Below are positions 18,205 to 29,907 of a DNA stretch of 64,000 bases, piece after piece; position 1 is the first letter of the stretch; each line of letters begins with the position of its first letter. The stretch lies in assembly GCA_016234655.1 (NCBI GenBank), contig JACRAU010000027.1, forward strand, positions 1-64,000, given 5' to 3'. Both the position numbers and the translations under genes were made by a program. The DNA comes from Betaproteobacteria bacterium (lineage in GTDB: Bacteria > Pseudomonadota > Gammaproteobacteria > Burkholderiales > Thiobacillaceae). The notes under the pieces are model-generated. The model did not search any database, had not been told where the DNA came from, and was given only the letters and a program-made list of their open reading frames with translations.

Positions 18205-18268
18205 AAGAAGTTCCAACTATATCTGGTCGGATCAAGAATGCGTCGCGATGCGACGACTGGATTAATGT

Positions 18269-18997
18269 ATGCGCGGATTCTTTCTAGCCCTGCAATTCCT
18301 TACCCGCTTGCCGGCGCCGGCCGTGCGCGATTTCCAGGCCGACGATCTGGCCCGTTCGGCCGCCTGGTTTCCGGCGGTGGGCCTCTTGCTCGGTGCTCTG
18401 CTGGCCCTGGTCGCAAGCGCAGCGCTGCGGTTCGATCCATGGTTGGCGGCGCTGTTGGTGCTGCTTGCCTGGGTCTGGCTCACCGGCGGCCTGCACCTCG
18501 ACGGCCTGGCCGATACCTTCGATGCCCTGGGCGCCGCGCACCGCGACCGCGAACGATTCTTGCAGGTGCTGTCCGATCCGCACGTCGGCAGCTACGGCGT
18601 CATCGCGCTGGCGCTGCAATTGGCGGCCAAGCTGGTCTTGCTTGGCGTGGCCTTCAGCCACGGTGTGTCGCTGTTCGCTTTGCTGCTGATTCCGGCCTGG
18701 GCGCGGCTGGGGGCCTTGTGGTGGTCGCAATCTCTGCCGTCGCTCAAGCCGGGGCTGGGCGAGCAGTTTAAATGGCGGGTCGGGGCTTGGCTGCCGCTTG
18801 CCTGGCTGTGGCTGTTGCTGGCGGCGAGCCTGCCCTTCGCCGGCCTGTGGCTGGCGCCGCTGGTGTTGTGGTTCTGGCGGCGTTTTCTCTTATACAAGGT
18901 CGGCGGCATGACCGGCGATTGCCTGGGCGCCGGGGTCGAGGTGAGCGAGGCCTTGTTGCTGCTGGCGGTTGTTTTGGCAGCCGCACTTCCGCTATAA
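18269..18997 (+). CDS. cobS: adenosylcobinamide-GDP ribazoletransferase
   Basis: 242 residues, last step of the pathway: joining AdoCbi-GDP and alpha-ribazole in the inner membrane. The protein is hydrophobic with several helices and has the family marks FLTRLPAPA, the metal-binding [35 protein letters not shown] and a late [15 protein letters not shown]. It is separated from the upstream genes by a repeat-bearing gap and has no strong ribosome site visible, so expression may be partly independent. kdsB follows after 8 bases. Confidence 0.94.
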   Translation: MRGFFLALQFLTRLPAPAVRDFQADDLARSAAWFPAVGLLLGALLALVASAALRFDPWLAALLVLLAWVWLTGGLHLDGLADTFDALGAAHRDRERFLQVLSDPHVGSYGVIALALQLAAKLVLLGVAFSHGVSLFALLLIPAWARLGALWWSQSLPSLKPGLGEQFKWRVGAWLPLAWLWLLLAASLPFAGLWLAPLVLWFWRRFLLYKVGGMTGDCLGAGVEVSEALLLLAVVLAAALPL

Positions 18998-19005
18998 GGT
19001 GTCTC

Positions 19006-19794
19006 ATGACTGATTTTTACGCCGTCGTCCCCGCCCGTTTCGCCTCCACCCGCTTGCCCGGCAAGCCCCTGCTCGACATCGCCGGCCGGCCCATGGTGGT
19101 CTGGGTGGCGGAACGGGCCCGCGCCGGCGGCGCGAAAGAGGTCTGGGTGGCGACCGACCACGACGAGGTGGCGCGGGTGGTCAAGCAGCACGGCTTCGAG
19201 GTGTGCATGACCTCGATCGATTGCGCCTCGGGCACCGACCGGCTGGCCGAGGTGGCGGCGCAGCTCAACTGGCCGGACGACGCGGTGGTGGTGAACGTGC
19301 AGGGCGACGAGCCCCTGATCGAGCCGGAGCTGATCCGCGCCACGGCCGAGACCCTGGCCCGCCACCCCGATGCGGCGATGGCGACGGTCTGCCACCCCTT
19401 GCATAGCATCGACGAGGTGATGAGCCCGAACGTGGTCAAGGTGGTGTTGGACAAGGCCGGCTATGCCCTCTATTTCAGCCGGGCGCCCATCCCCTATGCC
19501 CGCGATGCCTGGGCCCAGCCGCCGCTTGCCTCCAGCCCCTCGCCCCTTGCCGGGTTGCCCGCAGGGCTGCCCGTATTTCGCCATGTCGGGCTGTATGCCT
19601 ACCGGGTCGGCTTTCTGCATGCCTACCCCAAGCTCGCGCGCCCGGCGATGGAGGTCTTCGAGTCGCTGGAGCAGTTGCGCGCCTTGTGGCACGGCTACAA
19701 GATCGCGGTGCTGACCACCGCGCAGCCCTCGCCGCCGGGGGTGGACACGGCCGAGGACTTGGCCAAGGTGCGGGCCCTGTTCGGAGGCGGCTAG
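19006..19794 (+). CDS. kdsB: 3-deoxy-manno-octulosonate cytidylyltransferase
   Basis: 262 residues from the ATG at 19006. KdsB activates KDO with CTP for lipopolysaccharide core assembly in the cytoplasm. Marks are [53 protein letters not shown] and [13 protein letters not shown]. The stretch [19 protein letters not shown], just before [10 protein letters not shown], is Pro-rich and longer than I would expect, but it does not match the cobalamin-operon repeat. It is probably cotranscribed with cobS because of the 8-base gap. Confidence 0.95.
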   Translation: MTDFYAVVPARFASTRLPGKPLLDIAGRPMVVWVAERARAGGAKEVWVATDHDEVARVVKQHGFEVCMTSIDCASGTDRLAEVAAQLNWPDDAVVVNVQGDEPLIEPELIRATAETLARHPDAAMATVCHPLHSIDEVMSPNVVKVVLDKAGYALYFSRAPIPYARDAWAQPPLASSPSPLAGLPAGLPVFRHVGLYAYRVGFLHAYPKLARPAMEVFESLEQLRALWHGYKIAVLTTAQPSPPGVDTAEDLAKVRALFGGG

Positions 19795-19808
19795 GGCCTA
19801 AAGATCGG

Positions 19809-19837
19809 TTGGTTTTGGTCGATAAAGTGACTATAAA
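19809..19837 (+). promoter_or_regulatory. candidate promoter of the TPR gene
   Basis: TTGGTT (19809-19814) and TATAAA (19832-19837) are spaced by 17 bases and lie 29 bases before the start codon at 19867. Confidence 0.5.
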
Positions 19838-19866
19838 TTGAGCAGGTATCTGGGCTGAACTGAATC

Positions 19867-21063
19867 ATGGGTCTTTTAGACGATGTAGTGGTTTCCGGTC
19901 TCTTTTCCGTATCGGCGGAGCTTGGCGCCAAGCGGGAGGGTATTGCCCAGAACGCCCTGAGAGGCGCAGTGGATGCCTTTCAGAAGAAAAATTACGACGA
20001 GGCACTGGCGAAATTCAAGCAGGCAGCCACGATTGCCCCCCGTTCGGCGGCAACGGTCACAGCATATAACTTTATGTCGCAGATATACCAGACCAAGGGC
20101 GATCTCGAGTCTGCCATCGATGTGACCAAGAAGGCGCTGGAGATCGACAACAAGAATCTCGATACCCATATCGCCTTGGGAAAACTCTATATCCTGAACA
20201 AGCAGCCGGAAGAAGCGCGGGCGGTTTATGAGAAGGCGCTGCAGATCGATGCCGGCGCCTCCACGCGCTACTACCTCGGCCAGGCCTATATGCAATCGGG
20301 CGATTACAACAATGCCGAGTTGCAATTCAACAAGATCAAGGCATTGCAGCCGGACAGCCCTTATGGCGACTTCGGTCTGGGGCAAACCTATGCCAAGGCC
20401 GGCCGCCATGCGGATGCGATCAAGGCCTTCGAGGCGGCGATCAGCCGGAAACCGGACTACTGGGATGCCTATGCCGAGATGGGCTATGTCTATGCCGATA
20501 TGGGCGACTTCGATCAGGCGAACAAGATCGCCACCCAACTGAGCAATCAATACAAGCAGGATGCGCTATCGCTGACCTTGAGCGTGTATATCGCGCAGAA
20601 GACGCCGCCGAAGATGGACGCGCGCCTGTCCACCGGCACCTTCCTCGCCTCGCTCGGACCGGGTACCGCCCTGTCCGTGCTGGGCACTTCGCTCGCCACG
20701 CCCAATTCCCAGCAACTGGCCAGTATCGTGTTCGCCTTCAGCGGGTCCATGGATGCCAAGTCCGTGGAAAACGTGGCGAATTGGGACATCAGCCGCGCCA
20801 TCGGCACCAACCTGGCCAACACCTACAACTACGGCTGGGCGCCGCCCTCGACCGAGGCGCTGCTGCCCAATACGCCGGTGGCGGTGCAATACGACAAGAT
20901 CAATAAGACCGCGACCGTGTATTTCAACATCTACCAAAACGCCACGGGCAACGGCACTATCGATCCGTCCCATATCCAGTTCAGTTTCAAGGGCGTGAGT
21001 GTCGACGGCGTGGCCATGGACCCGACGGCCGACGAGTTCACCGGCTTCTCCGGCTTCTTCTAG
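19867..21063 (+). CDS. TPR protein with C-terminal Ig-like domain
   Basis: 398 residues. Residues about 30-230 form roughly six tetratricopeptide repeats (for example NALRGAVDAFQKKNYDEALAKF, DTHIALGKLYILNKQPEEA, YYLGQAYMQSGDYNNAELQF). After a linker, residues about 280-395 resemble SbsA/Big_5 Ig-like domains: VFAFSGSMDAKSVENVANW, then ATVYFNIYQNATGNGTID and a final EFTGFSGFF. No signal peptide or membrane segment is seen at the N-terminus, which is odd because Ig-like domains of this kind are usually extracytoplasmic. The gene stands alone with its own promoter. Function unknown; a scaffold or a secreted protein without a classical signal are both possible. Confidence 0.75.
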   Translation: MGLLDDVVVSGLFSVSAELGAKREGIAQNALRGAVDAFQKKNYDEALAKFKQAATIAPRSAATVTAYNFMSQIYQTKGDLESAIDVTKKALEIDNKNLDTHIALGKLYILNKQPEEARAVYEKALQIDAGASTRYYLGQAYMQSGDYNNAELQFNKIKALQPDSPYGDFGLGQTYAKAGRHADAIKAFEAAISRKPDYWDAYAEMGYVYADMGDFDQANKIATQLSNQYKQDALSLTLSVYIAQKTPPKMDARLSTGTFLASLGPGTALSVLGTSLATPNSQQLASIVFAFSGSMDAKSVENVANWDISRAIGTNLANTYNYGWAPPSTEALLPNTPVAVQYDKINKTATVYFNIYQNATGNGTIDPSHIQFSFKGVSVDGVAMDPTADEFTGFSGFF

Positions 21064-21139
21064 CCGATGCCATTGCCCGGCGCGCGGGCGCTTGGCTGCA
21101 TTGCATAATCTCCGCTTATAAGACAATCGAAAAAATTAA

Positions 21140-22248
<1,109 letters not shown>

Positions 22249-22257
22249 GAAATAGCG

Positions 22258-22287
22258 AAACGCGAACCGGGTGTTCGCGTTTTTTTT
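22258..22287 (+). terminator. Rho-independent terminator after the adk unit
   Basis: A perfect 10-base stem AAACGCGAAC / GTTCGCGTTT with loop CGGGT is followed by a continuous T-run to 22287. Confidence 0.9.
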
Positions 22288-22321
22288 GCCTTGAATATCG
22301 AGTGATGTGAGGAGAAAAACC

Positions 22322-23575
22322 ATGGCGAAGAAAAACGCCTTCTATGCCCAGTCGGGCGGTGTCACCGCAGTGATCAACGCTTCCGCCTGCGGCGTCATCG
22401 AGACCGCGCGCAAGCACAAGGACAAGATCGGCAAGGTCTATGCCGGCCGCAACGGCATCATCGGCGCGCTGACCGAAGACCTGATCGACACCAGCAAGGA
22501 ATCGGTCGCCGCCATCGCCGCGCTGCGCAGCACGCCGTCGGGCGGTTTCGGTTCCTGCCGCTTCAAGCTGAAGTCGCTGGAGCAGAACAAGCGCGAATAC
22601 GAGCGCCTGATCGAGGTGTTCAAGGCCCACAACATCGGCTACTTCTTCTACAACGGCGGCGGCGACTCGGCCGACACCTGCTACAAGGTCTCGCAGCTGT
22701 CCGAGGCCATGGGCTATCCCATCCAGGCCATCCACGTGCCCAAGACCGTGGACAACGACCTGCCGATCACCGATTGCTGCCCCGGCTTCGGCTCGGTCGC
22801 CAAGTACATCGCCGTGTCCGCGCTGGAGGCCTCGTTCGACGTGCGCTCCATGGCCAAGACCTCGACCAAGGTCTTCGTGCTCGAGGTGATGGGCCGGCAC
22901 GCCGGCTGGATCGCCGCCGCCGGCGGCCTGATCGAGGACCAGGGCATCCCCGTGGTCATCCTGTTCCCCGAGATCGAATTCGACCAGAAAGCCTTCCTGG
23001 CCAAGGTCGATGCCAACGTGAAGAAGTTCGGCTACTGCACCGTCGTGGTGTCCGAGGGCTGCCACTATCCCGACGGCCGCTTCTTGGCCGAGCAAGGCAC
23101 GCGCGATGCCTTCGGCCATGCCCAATTGGGCGGCGCCGCCCCGGTGGTGGCCAACATGATCAAGGATGCGCTCGGCCACAAGTTCCACTGGGCCGTGGCC
23201 GACTACCTGCAACGCGCCGCGCGCCACATCGCGTCCAAGACCGACGTCAAGCAGGCCTACGAGTTGGGCCAGAAGGCGGTCGAGCTGGCGGTGAAGGGCC
23301 ACAACTCGGTGATGCCCACGGTCGACCGCATCTCCGACGCGCCCTACAAGTACAAGATCGGCATGGCCCCGCTGTCCAAGGTGGCCAACGTCGAGAAGTT
23401 CATGCCGCGCGACTTCATCACCAAGGACGGCTTCGGCATCACGCCCAAGTGCAAGCGCTACCTGACGCCGCTGATCCAGGGCGAGGACTATCCGAAGTAC
23501 AAGGATGGCTTGCCGCAGTATGTGACGCTGAAGAATGTCGGCGTGGCGAAGAAGTTGGCGACGTTCAAGGTTTGA
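22322..23575 (+). CDS. pfp: pyrophosphate-dependent 6-phosphofructokinase
   Basis: 417 residues from the ATG at 22322 (GGAG nine bases upstream). The enzyme interconverts fructose-6-phosphate and fructose-1,6-bisphosphate with PPi/Pi. The PPi type is indicated by YNGGGDSADT, where an Asp takes the place of the ATP-type Gly, and by PKTVDNDL with the Lys typical of PPi-PFK. VMGRHAGWIAAAGG lies further on. It stands alone between the adk terminator and a repeat. Reversible PPi-PFK fits with the H+-pyrophosphatase gene two positions downstream and can serve gluconeogenic or Calvin-cycle carbon flow in autotrophs. Confidence 0.93.
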   Translation: MAKKNAFYAQSGGVTAVINASACGVIETARKHKDKIGKVYAGRNGIIGALTEDLIDTSKESVAAIAALRSTPSGGFGSCRFKLKSLEQNKREYERLIEVFKAHNIGYFFYNGGGDSADTCYKVSQLSEAMGYPIQAIHVPKTVDNDLPITDCCPGFGSVAKYIAVSALEASFDVRSMAKTSTKVFVLEVMGRHAGWIAAAGGLIEDQGIPVVILFPEIEFDQKAFLAKVDANVKKFGYCTVVVSEGCHYPDGRFLAEQGTRDAFGHAQLGGAAPVVANMIKDALGHKFHWAVADYLQRAARHIASKTDVKQAYELGQKAVELAVKGHNSVMPTVDRISDAPYKYKIGMAPLSKVANVEKFMPRDFITKDGFGITPKCKRYLTPLIQGEDYPKYKDGLPQYVTLKNVGVAKKLATFKV

Positions 23576-23597
23576 GCCGAGCGCGATGACCGGGCTT

Positions 23598-23672
23598 GTA
23601 GGAGCGGCCTCCCGGCCGCGAAAGATTCGGCCCGAGGATTTATGCCCTTTAGGGTACGGGCCTCCTGCACGC
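23598..23672. repeat. REP-like element, head-to-head pair
   Basis: GTAGGAGCGGC with its hairpin partner CGGCCGCGAA begins at 23598. A related inverted half (GGATTTATGCCC ... GGGCCTCCTGC) ends at 23669. The motif GTAGGAGCGGC with a following inverted arm is a common intergenic repeat in gamma- and betaproteobacteria. A second copy in the other orientation is at 50456-50500. Confidence 0.65.
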
Positions 23673-23686
23673 TGCCGTGGCATGGA

Positions 23687-23902
23687 ATGACCCTCGATCG
23701 CGCCCGTCAGTTGTTAAAGGTGCAGGCCGACTTCGGCGGTTTCTACAACGCCAACTCGGCCAAGCTGATCCTGTCCGAGGTGCAGAAGGAACACGGCCAG
23801 GCGGCCGTCGACGGTCTGATCCGAGAGCTGGCGCTCGATGCCATCTTCGGCTTCGAGCCCGGCACCCGCTTCGAGGGCGGGCTGTCCATTGGAAAACCTT
23901 AA
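23687..23902 (+). CDS. small conserved hypothetical protein
   Basis: 71 residues from the ATG at 23687, preferred because an upstream in-frame start would translate the repeat element. The protein is soluble with a likely helical N-terminal half (DRARQLLKVQADFGGFYNANSA) and ends in AIFGFEPGTRFEGGLSIGKP. I recall related short proteins in betaproteobacteria but no known function. No good ribosome site is visible; it may be a low-expression gene. Located between pfp and hppA. Confidence 0.55.
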   Translation: MTLDRARQLLKVQADFGGFYNANSAKLILSEVQKEHGQAAVDGLIRELALDAIFGFEPGTRFEGGLSIGKP

Positions 23903-23985
23903 GGCGGGATTGTTTTTTTGATGTGACAAATAGGATCAGAAAATCCTAATGTACTAATGTGGATGTGCTGAGATAATCCAAACGT

Positions 23986-23997
23986 ACCAAATTTGGT
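23986..23997. promoter_or_regulatory. palindrome upstream of hppA
   Basis: ACCAAATTTGGT is a perfect 12-base palindrome about 100 bases before the hppA start, in an AT-rich leader. It could be an operator. A clear promoter could not be assigned in this gap. Confidence 0.3.
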
Positions 23998-24097
23998 GGG
24001 CAGCAATGATTCGGAAGGTTTCGATGTAGCAAGGTTAGCGCCGGCCGTTGCCATGGGGGCGGCGGCTCGGTGCCTCGCATAGATAAGGAGACGAAGC

Positions 24098-26128
<2,031 letters not shown>

Positions 26129-26148
26129 TTCGCGGTGGATGAAAGACA

Positions 26149-26177
26149 AACGGGCCGGAGCGATCTGGCCCGTTTTG
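26149..26177 (+). terminator. terminator after hppA
   Basis: AACGGGCC (26149-26156) pairs with GGCCCGTT (26167-26174) and runs into TTTTG, 21 bases after the hppA stop. Confidence 0.8.
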
Positions 26178-26225
26178 CATTTAGCGCGGGCATAGGACAA
26201 TACGCGGCAGACAAGCGTATCCGCC

Positions 26226-26870
26226 ATGCCAGAGCCCATTCCCCTCATTCACGCCGACGACACCCTGCTGGTGTTCGACAAGCCCAGCGGCCTGCTCGCG
26301 GTGCCAGGTCGGGGGCCGGACAAGCAGGACTGCCTGAGCGCGCGGGCGCAGGCGAGCTACCCCGATGCCCTCATCGTGCATCGCTTGGACATGGCCACCT
26401 CGGGCCTGATGCTGTTGGCGCGCGGCGCCGAGATGCGGCGGCGACTGAGCATGATGTTCGCCGCGCGCGAGGTGAGCAAACGCTATGTCGCCGTGGTGGC
26501 TGGACGGCTACAAGCGCCGAATGAGGAATGGGGCACGATCGATCTGCCCATCGCCGTCGATTGGCCCAAGCGGCCGCTGCGCATCGTCGATCGCGAGCGG
26601 GGCAAACCCAGCGTCAGCCGCTGGCGGGTGCTGGCCTTCGACGCGGCCAGGCAAACCACGCGGGTCGAGTTGGAGCCGATTACCGGCCGCTCGCACCAAT
26701 TGCGTGTCCACATGCAGGCCTTGGGCCACCCGATCCTGGGCGATGCACTGTATGCGCCGGCCGAGGTGCAGGCCATGGCCGACAGGCTGTTGCTGCATGC
26801 CTGCGCCCTGCGCTTCCGGCACCCGCTGACGGGAGAAGAAGTGGCGTTCGAGAGCGCGCCGGGGTTTTGA
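26226..26870 (+). CDS. rluA: RluA-family pseudouridine synthase
   Basis: 214 residues. The catalytic motif HRLDMATSGLMLLA contains the Asp nucleophile; FDKPSGLLAVPGRG and EPITGRSHQLRVHMQALGHPILGD are the other conserved blocks. There is no S4 domain and the length fits RluA, which modifies 23S rRNA U746 and tRNA U32. The exact target is inferred from length and overall likeness. It follows the hppA terminator with a 49-base gap and converges on the minus-strand methyltransferase. Confidence 0.88.
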   Translation: MPEPIPLIHADDTLLVFDKPSGLLAVPGRGPDKQDCLSARAQASYPDALIVHRLDMATSGLMLLARGAEMRRRLSMMFAAREVSKRYVAVVAGRLQAPNEEWGTIDLPIAVDWPKRPLRIVDRERGKPSVSRWRVLAFDAARQTTRVELEPITGRSHQLRVHMQALGHPILGDALYAPAEVQAMADRLLLHACALRFRHPLTGEEVAFESAPGF

Positions 26871-26891
26871 AAGGCCCCCGTACCTTGTGGG

Positions 26892-27812
26892 CTAGCCGAG
26901 AAAGCGGCCTTCGAGTTCCGTGAGGTTCAGTTCTTGCAAAATTTGCTGTAGGCGTTCGCGCGCGTTGCGGCGCGGGGCGCCGGTGCGGCTGGCGACGATC
27001 AGCTCGTTCTTCATCGAGTGCTCCCAGCCGACCAGCTCGGTCACCGTGAGCTGGTAGCCGTGCGCCTCCAGTTGCAGGCAGCGCAGCACGTTGGTCAGCT
27101 GGCTGCCGAACTCGCGGCTGTGGATGGGGTGGCGCCAGATCTCCGACAGCGGGGTTTTGCCGAAGGATTCGTTCTTGTGCTTGCGCAACACCGCCGCCAC
27201 CTCGGCCTGGCAGCAGGGCACCAGCACGATGTGGCGGGCCTGCTTGGCCAGCGCGAACTGGATGGCGTCGTCGGTCGCCGTATTGCAAGCGTGCAGGGCG
27301 GTGACGATGTCGATGGTCGCCGGCAACTGCGCGGACTGGGTGGACTCCGCCACCGTCACATTGAGGAAGGACATCCGCTCGAAGCCCAGCCTAGAGGCCA
27401 GCTCGCGCGACTTGGCCACCAGCTCGTCGCGGGTCTCGATGCCGTAGATGTGCGCGCCCGGCCGTTCTTTCAAAAACAGGTCGTAGAGGATGAAGCCCAG
27501 GTAAGACTTGCCGGCGCCGTGGTCGGCCAGGGTCAGCGTCTCCTGCTTGTCCAACACCTCGTTCAGCAGCGGCTCGATGAAATTGCACAGGTGGTACACC
27601 TGCTTCAGCTTGCGCCGGCTGTCCTGGTTGAGCTTGCCGTCGCGCGTCAGGATATGCAGCTCCTTCAGCAGCTCGATCGACTGGCCGGGGCGCAGGATTT
27701 CGGCCAGAGGGTCGGTGTAGGTTTTGGGGGCGGCGGGTTTGGCGGTGGGGCGTTTCATATTGGAAGCGTATGGGTTCTTTCCGGCCTTGGAGAAGTCATA
27801 TTCCTTGCGCAT
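26892..27812 (-). CDS. class I SAM-dependent methyltransferase with antitoxin-like N-terminus
   Basis: 306 residues from the ATG at 27812; a shorter start at 27758 is also possible. The body contains a SAM-type site (TLADHGAGKSYLGFILYDL), IDIVTALHACNTATDDAI and VLVPCCQAEVAAVL, as in methyltransferase_32-like proteins of unknown target. The first residues, MRKEYDFSKAGKNPYA, look like the N-terminus of small type II antitoxins of the BrnA/CopG sort and not like a methyltransferase. It begins 19 bases after the antitoxin gene stop. An ancient antitoxin start may have become fused to the enzyme, or it may use the inner start. The substrate is unknown. Confidence 0.75.
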   Translation of the reverse strand: MRKEYDFSKAGKNPYASNMKRPTAKPAAPKTYTDPLAEILRPGQSIELLKELHILTRDGKLNQDSRRKLKQVYHLCNFIEPLLNEVLDKQETLTLADHGAGKSYLGFILYDLFLKERPGAHIYGIETRDELVAKSRELASRLGFERMSFLNVTVAESTQSAQLPATIDIVTALHACNTATDDAIQFALAKQARHIVLVPCCQAEVAAVLRKHKNESFGKTPLSEIWRHPIHSREFGSQLTNVLRCLQLEAHGYQLTVTELVGWEHSMKNELIVASRTGAPRRNARERLQQILQELNLTELEGRFLG

Positions 27813-27831
27813 GATGCCGCTGTTGCCCCGA

Positions 27832-28131
27832 TCAAGGGGCACGCCGTTTGTCGGCGCGGCTGCCTCGGCGGGGCGTTTCGGCCTGGGCATCGACATAGGC
27901 ATCGAGCAGGCGGCGGATCATCCGCTGGTATTGCGTGTGATGCTTCGACGCCTCGGACTTGAAGAACTCGATGCTCTTCTTGCTCAGGGCCAAGGTGACC
28001 TTGACGCCTTCTTCGCGAAAGGCCAACTCGGCCGGCGACGGCAGAAAGTCGGGGACGACCTGGACCTCGCCCAAGGGCTCGTCGGTGTATTTGACCTTGG
28101 CGGAACTCGCCTTAGCCGTTTTCGCGCTCAT
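27832..28131 (-). CDS. BrnA/CopG-type antitoxin
   Basis: 99 residues. The C-terminal half VKVTLALSKKSIEFFKSEASKHHTQYQRMIRRLLDAYV is a ribbon-helix-helix type DNA-binding domain as in BrnA/CopG antitoxins; here only its 38-residue layout matters: a beta strand VKVTLAL, then two helices. The N-terminal part (KVKYTDEPLGEVQVVPDFLPSP) matches remembered members of this antitoxin group. The start overlaps by 20 bases the end of a short frame that resembles the tail of a toxin. It probably autorepresses its own operon. No full-length toxin remains, so it may be an orphan. Confidence 0.75.
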   Translation of the reverse strand: MSAKTAKASSAKVKYTDEPLGEVQVVPDFLPSPAELAFREEGVKVTLALSKKSIEFFKSEASKHHTQYQRMIRRLLDAYVDAQAETPRRGSRADKRRAP

Positions 28132-28201
28132 AAATCGCCTTTCCTTTGCGCCAATAACCGGCGCCGATGATTCGAACCTGAGACCCCTTTAGTTTGGGCA
28201 T
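28112..28201 (-). pseudogene. possible 3' remnant of a toxin gene
   Basis: A 29-residue frame whose second part reads VRIIGAGYWRKGKAIYEREN and ends inside the antitoxin start region. The RII-x-A-x(5-8)-YE ending and the stop overlapping an antitoxin start are what is expected of BrnT-type RNase toxins. The rest of the toxin is absent; the OLD-type gene ends one base before this frame begins, so insertion of that gene may have removed it. The identity of the toxin family is tentative. Confidence 0.45.
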
Positions 28202-28202
28202 G

Positions 28203-29903
28203 TTAAAAATGTGTGAGGCGCTCTTCGAGTTGCTGGACGAGCGAATCAATTGGACCTCTGCGGTGATGGTTTAGACTGTTTAGTCCATTCATCAAAGCCG
28301 CATTTGCGACAACCAGTTTTACTTGTCGTTCCAATGATGATGACCATGGGACCCCTTGATCTTGAAAGTTGTCACGAACTCGATCAGACCACTGCTTTTT
28401 ATTCGATGACATGAACTTAGGATTTAGACTGACACCGAAGGTGGATTTGATTGCATTTTCATATGTGTCTTGGACCAATAAGTCCTCTAGTTCGGAGTTT
28501 TCCATTCCGCGGCAGACCGTTGCACGGTACTCTACTTTCTCGATCACACCGGCTGCAAGGGCGGCGTCTATCGATTTGCGCCCCGCAACATCATTGTCAA
28601 TTAATGCGTGTACTCGACAAAGGTGCGTTTTATGAAGGCCGGCCTTGTAGCGAAGATTTGTTGCCCCGTTCAGGGTATCAATTGCCAAGTTTCCAGTAGT
28701 AATCGCCTTGGCTAATTTCGTCGATAACTTGGGTAGCCATGCCTGTATTAGCAAGCGGTCTTCCTCTCCTTCGACTAATAGCACGAGTGTTGCCGACGCA
28801 AGATTGTCAGAAAGTTCTACGCCAAGTGCATCACGCACCTCGCGGATGTGCTTGGCGGGTACAGCGCGACCATCTTTTACGATGATATTTCGACGAGTTT
28901 CTTGTCGATCGACAAGTACCGGTGAGTGTGTTGTAACAATGACTTGATTTGTGGCTGCGATTTCTTGTAAGACATTACGTAGACCATGAATCGCACGTGG
29001 GTGAAGGTGAGATTCAGGTTCTTCAATCGCAAATATCAACGATCTATTACCTAACGATTTCTGGCTTGTGTGACGAAGTAAGGCTATTGCAGTTAGACTT
29101 TTTACGCCGTCCCCTTTGCGCCCAAGTTCGGTTTCATTCCCGTCGTCAACAAGGACGTGGGAAGAGTTACGAAGAGCACGACGAAGGCCGCTCCCGGTTT
29201 GAATGCGAACGGTCTTTACCTCTGGTATGAAACTTGCCACGGTTTTTGTCAGTTCTTTGCCTAGTGCTTGCAGTATTGGTTTTTGGATTGCCTCCAACCT
29301 TACTAATAGTTCTCTATATTCTGGGTTCTCCTCTAGTTGGGATAGTTCTCTAGCTAGAAGATCATCAACAACGCTTTCTGCCAAGGCGGATGGTCTGATC
29401 GCAGGAATGTATTGGATGTCCAATTTCTCTCCGACGAAGCGCGCAACTTGCTCAAGATCAGGCCCAACCTTTTGCTTTGCTTTCCCTTGGAGCAATAATT
29501 CCAGCTTTGCGTCTTCACGCCCCAACGATAGTTTGAGCTTAAGATTTGTGGCGAGATTTATTTTTGTCGCTGCTTTGAAGTCCCTTTTCTCTATGCCATT
29601 CAGCTCGAATTCGAGTACAAATTCAGATCGTCCGTCTGGCTGCGCAGATTGAAGAGCAAGAGGAAAATCGCGGTCCCAGCGGTAAGTTACATCATCCTCA
29701 TCACCATAGCGGTATCGAACTTGTCTCTGGCTCTTGAAATATCTGGATCGTGAGAGTAGGCCAAGCGCAATCGCAATTGCCTTAAGAACATTGGACTTGC
29801 CTTCGTTATTGGGGCCAACCAGCACTGCAAAGTCCCTTAGGGGTAGCTTATATGCGTCAGTGATTGACCGAAAATTTCTTGCTGTGAAGGAGGCTATGCG
29901 CAT
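28203..29903 (-). CDS. OLD-family ATPase/TOPRIM endonuclease-like protein
   Basis: 566 residues. The N-terminus has an SMC/RecF-like ATPase (FTARNFRSITDAYKLPL, Walker A VGPNNEGKSNVLKA, Walker B FAIEEPESHLHP, then VIVTTHSPVLVD). The C-terminal part is a TOPRIM domain with LVLLVEGEEDRLLIQAWLP and ALIDNDVAGRKSID, the acidic residues needed for metal-dependent nicking. This is the layout of class 1 OLD nucleases and of GajA. No GajB-like helicase or AriB partner is present. Base composition is visibly lower in G+C than all neighbours, which points to horizontal transfer. A phage-defence role is likely from the family but not shown here. Confidence 0.85.
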   Translation of the reverse strand: MRIASFTARNFRSITDAYKLPLRDFAVLVGPNNEGKSNVLKAIAIALGLLSRSRYFKSQRQVRYRYGDEDDVTYRWDRDFPLALQSAQPDGRSEFVLEFELNGIEKRDFKAATKINLATNLKLKLSLGREDAKLELLLQGKAKQKVGPDLEQVARFVGEKLDIQYIPAIRPSALAESVVDDLLARELSQLEENPEYRELLVRLEAIQKPILQALGKELTKTVASFIPEVKTVRIQTGSGLRRALRNSSHVLVDDGNETELGRKGDGVKSLTAIALLRHTSQKSLGNRSLIFAIEEPESHLHPRAIHGLRNVLQEIAATNQVIVTTHSPVLVDRQETRRNIIVKDGRAVPAKHIREVRDALGVELSDNLASATLVLLVEGEEDRLLIQAWLPKLSTKLAKAITTGNLAIDTLNGATNLRYKAGLHKTHLCRVHALIDNDVAGRKSIDAALAAGVIEKVEYRATVCRGMENSELEDLLVQDTYENAIKSTFGVSLNPKFMSSNKKQWSDRVRDNFQDQGVPWSSSLERQVKLVVANAALMNGLNSLNHHRRGPIDSLVQQLEERLTHF

Positions 29904-29907
29904 GGAA

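Noticed and set aside
19520-19570. Fourth copy of the cobalamin-operon palindrome inside kdsB
   Set aside because: The Pro-rich stretch of KdsB is encoded by sequence with CAGCCCCTCGCCCC, but it lacks the GCGGGAGAGGGG half and the hairpin, so membership in the family is not supported.
28140-28175. tRNA-like T-loop GGTTCGAATC on the minus strand
   Set aside because: The flanking bases do not form a five-pair T-stem, and no acceptor, D or anticodon arms are found. The bases are explained by the toxin-tail frame (QVRIIGAG).
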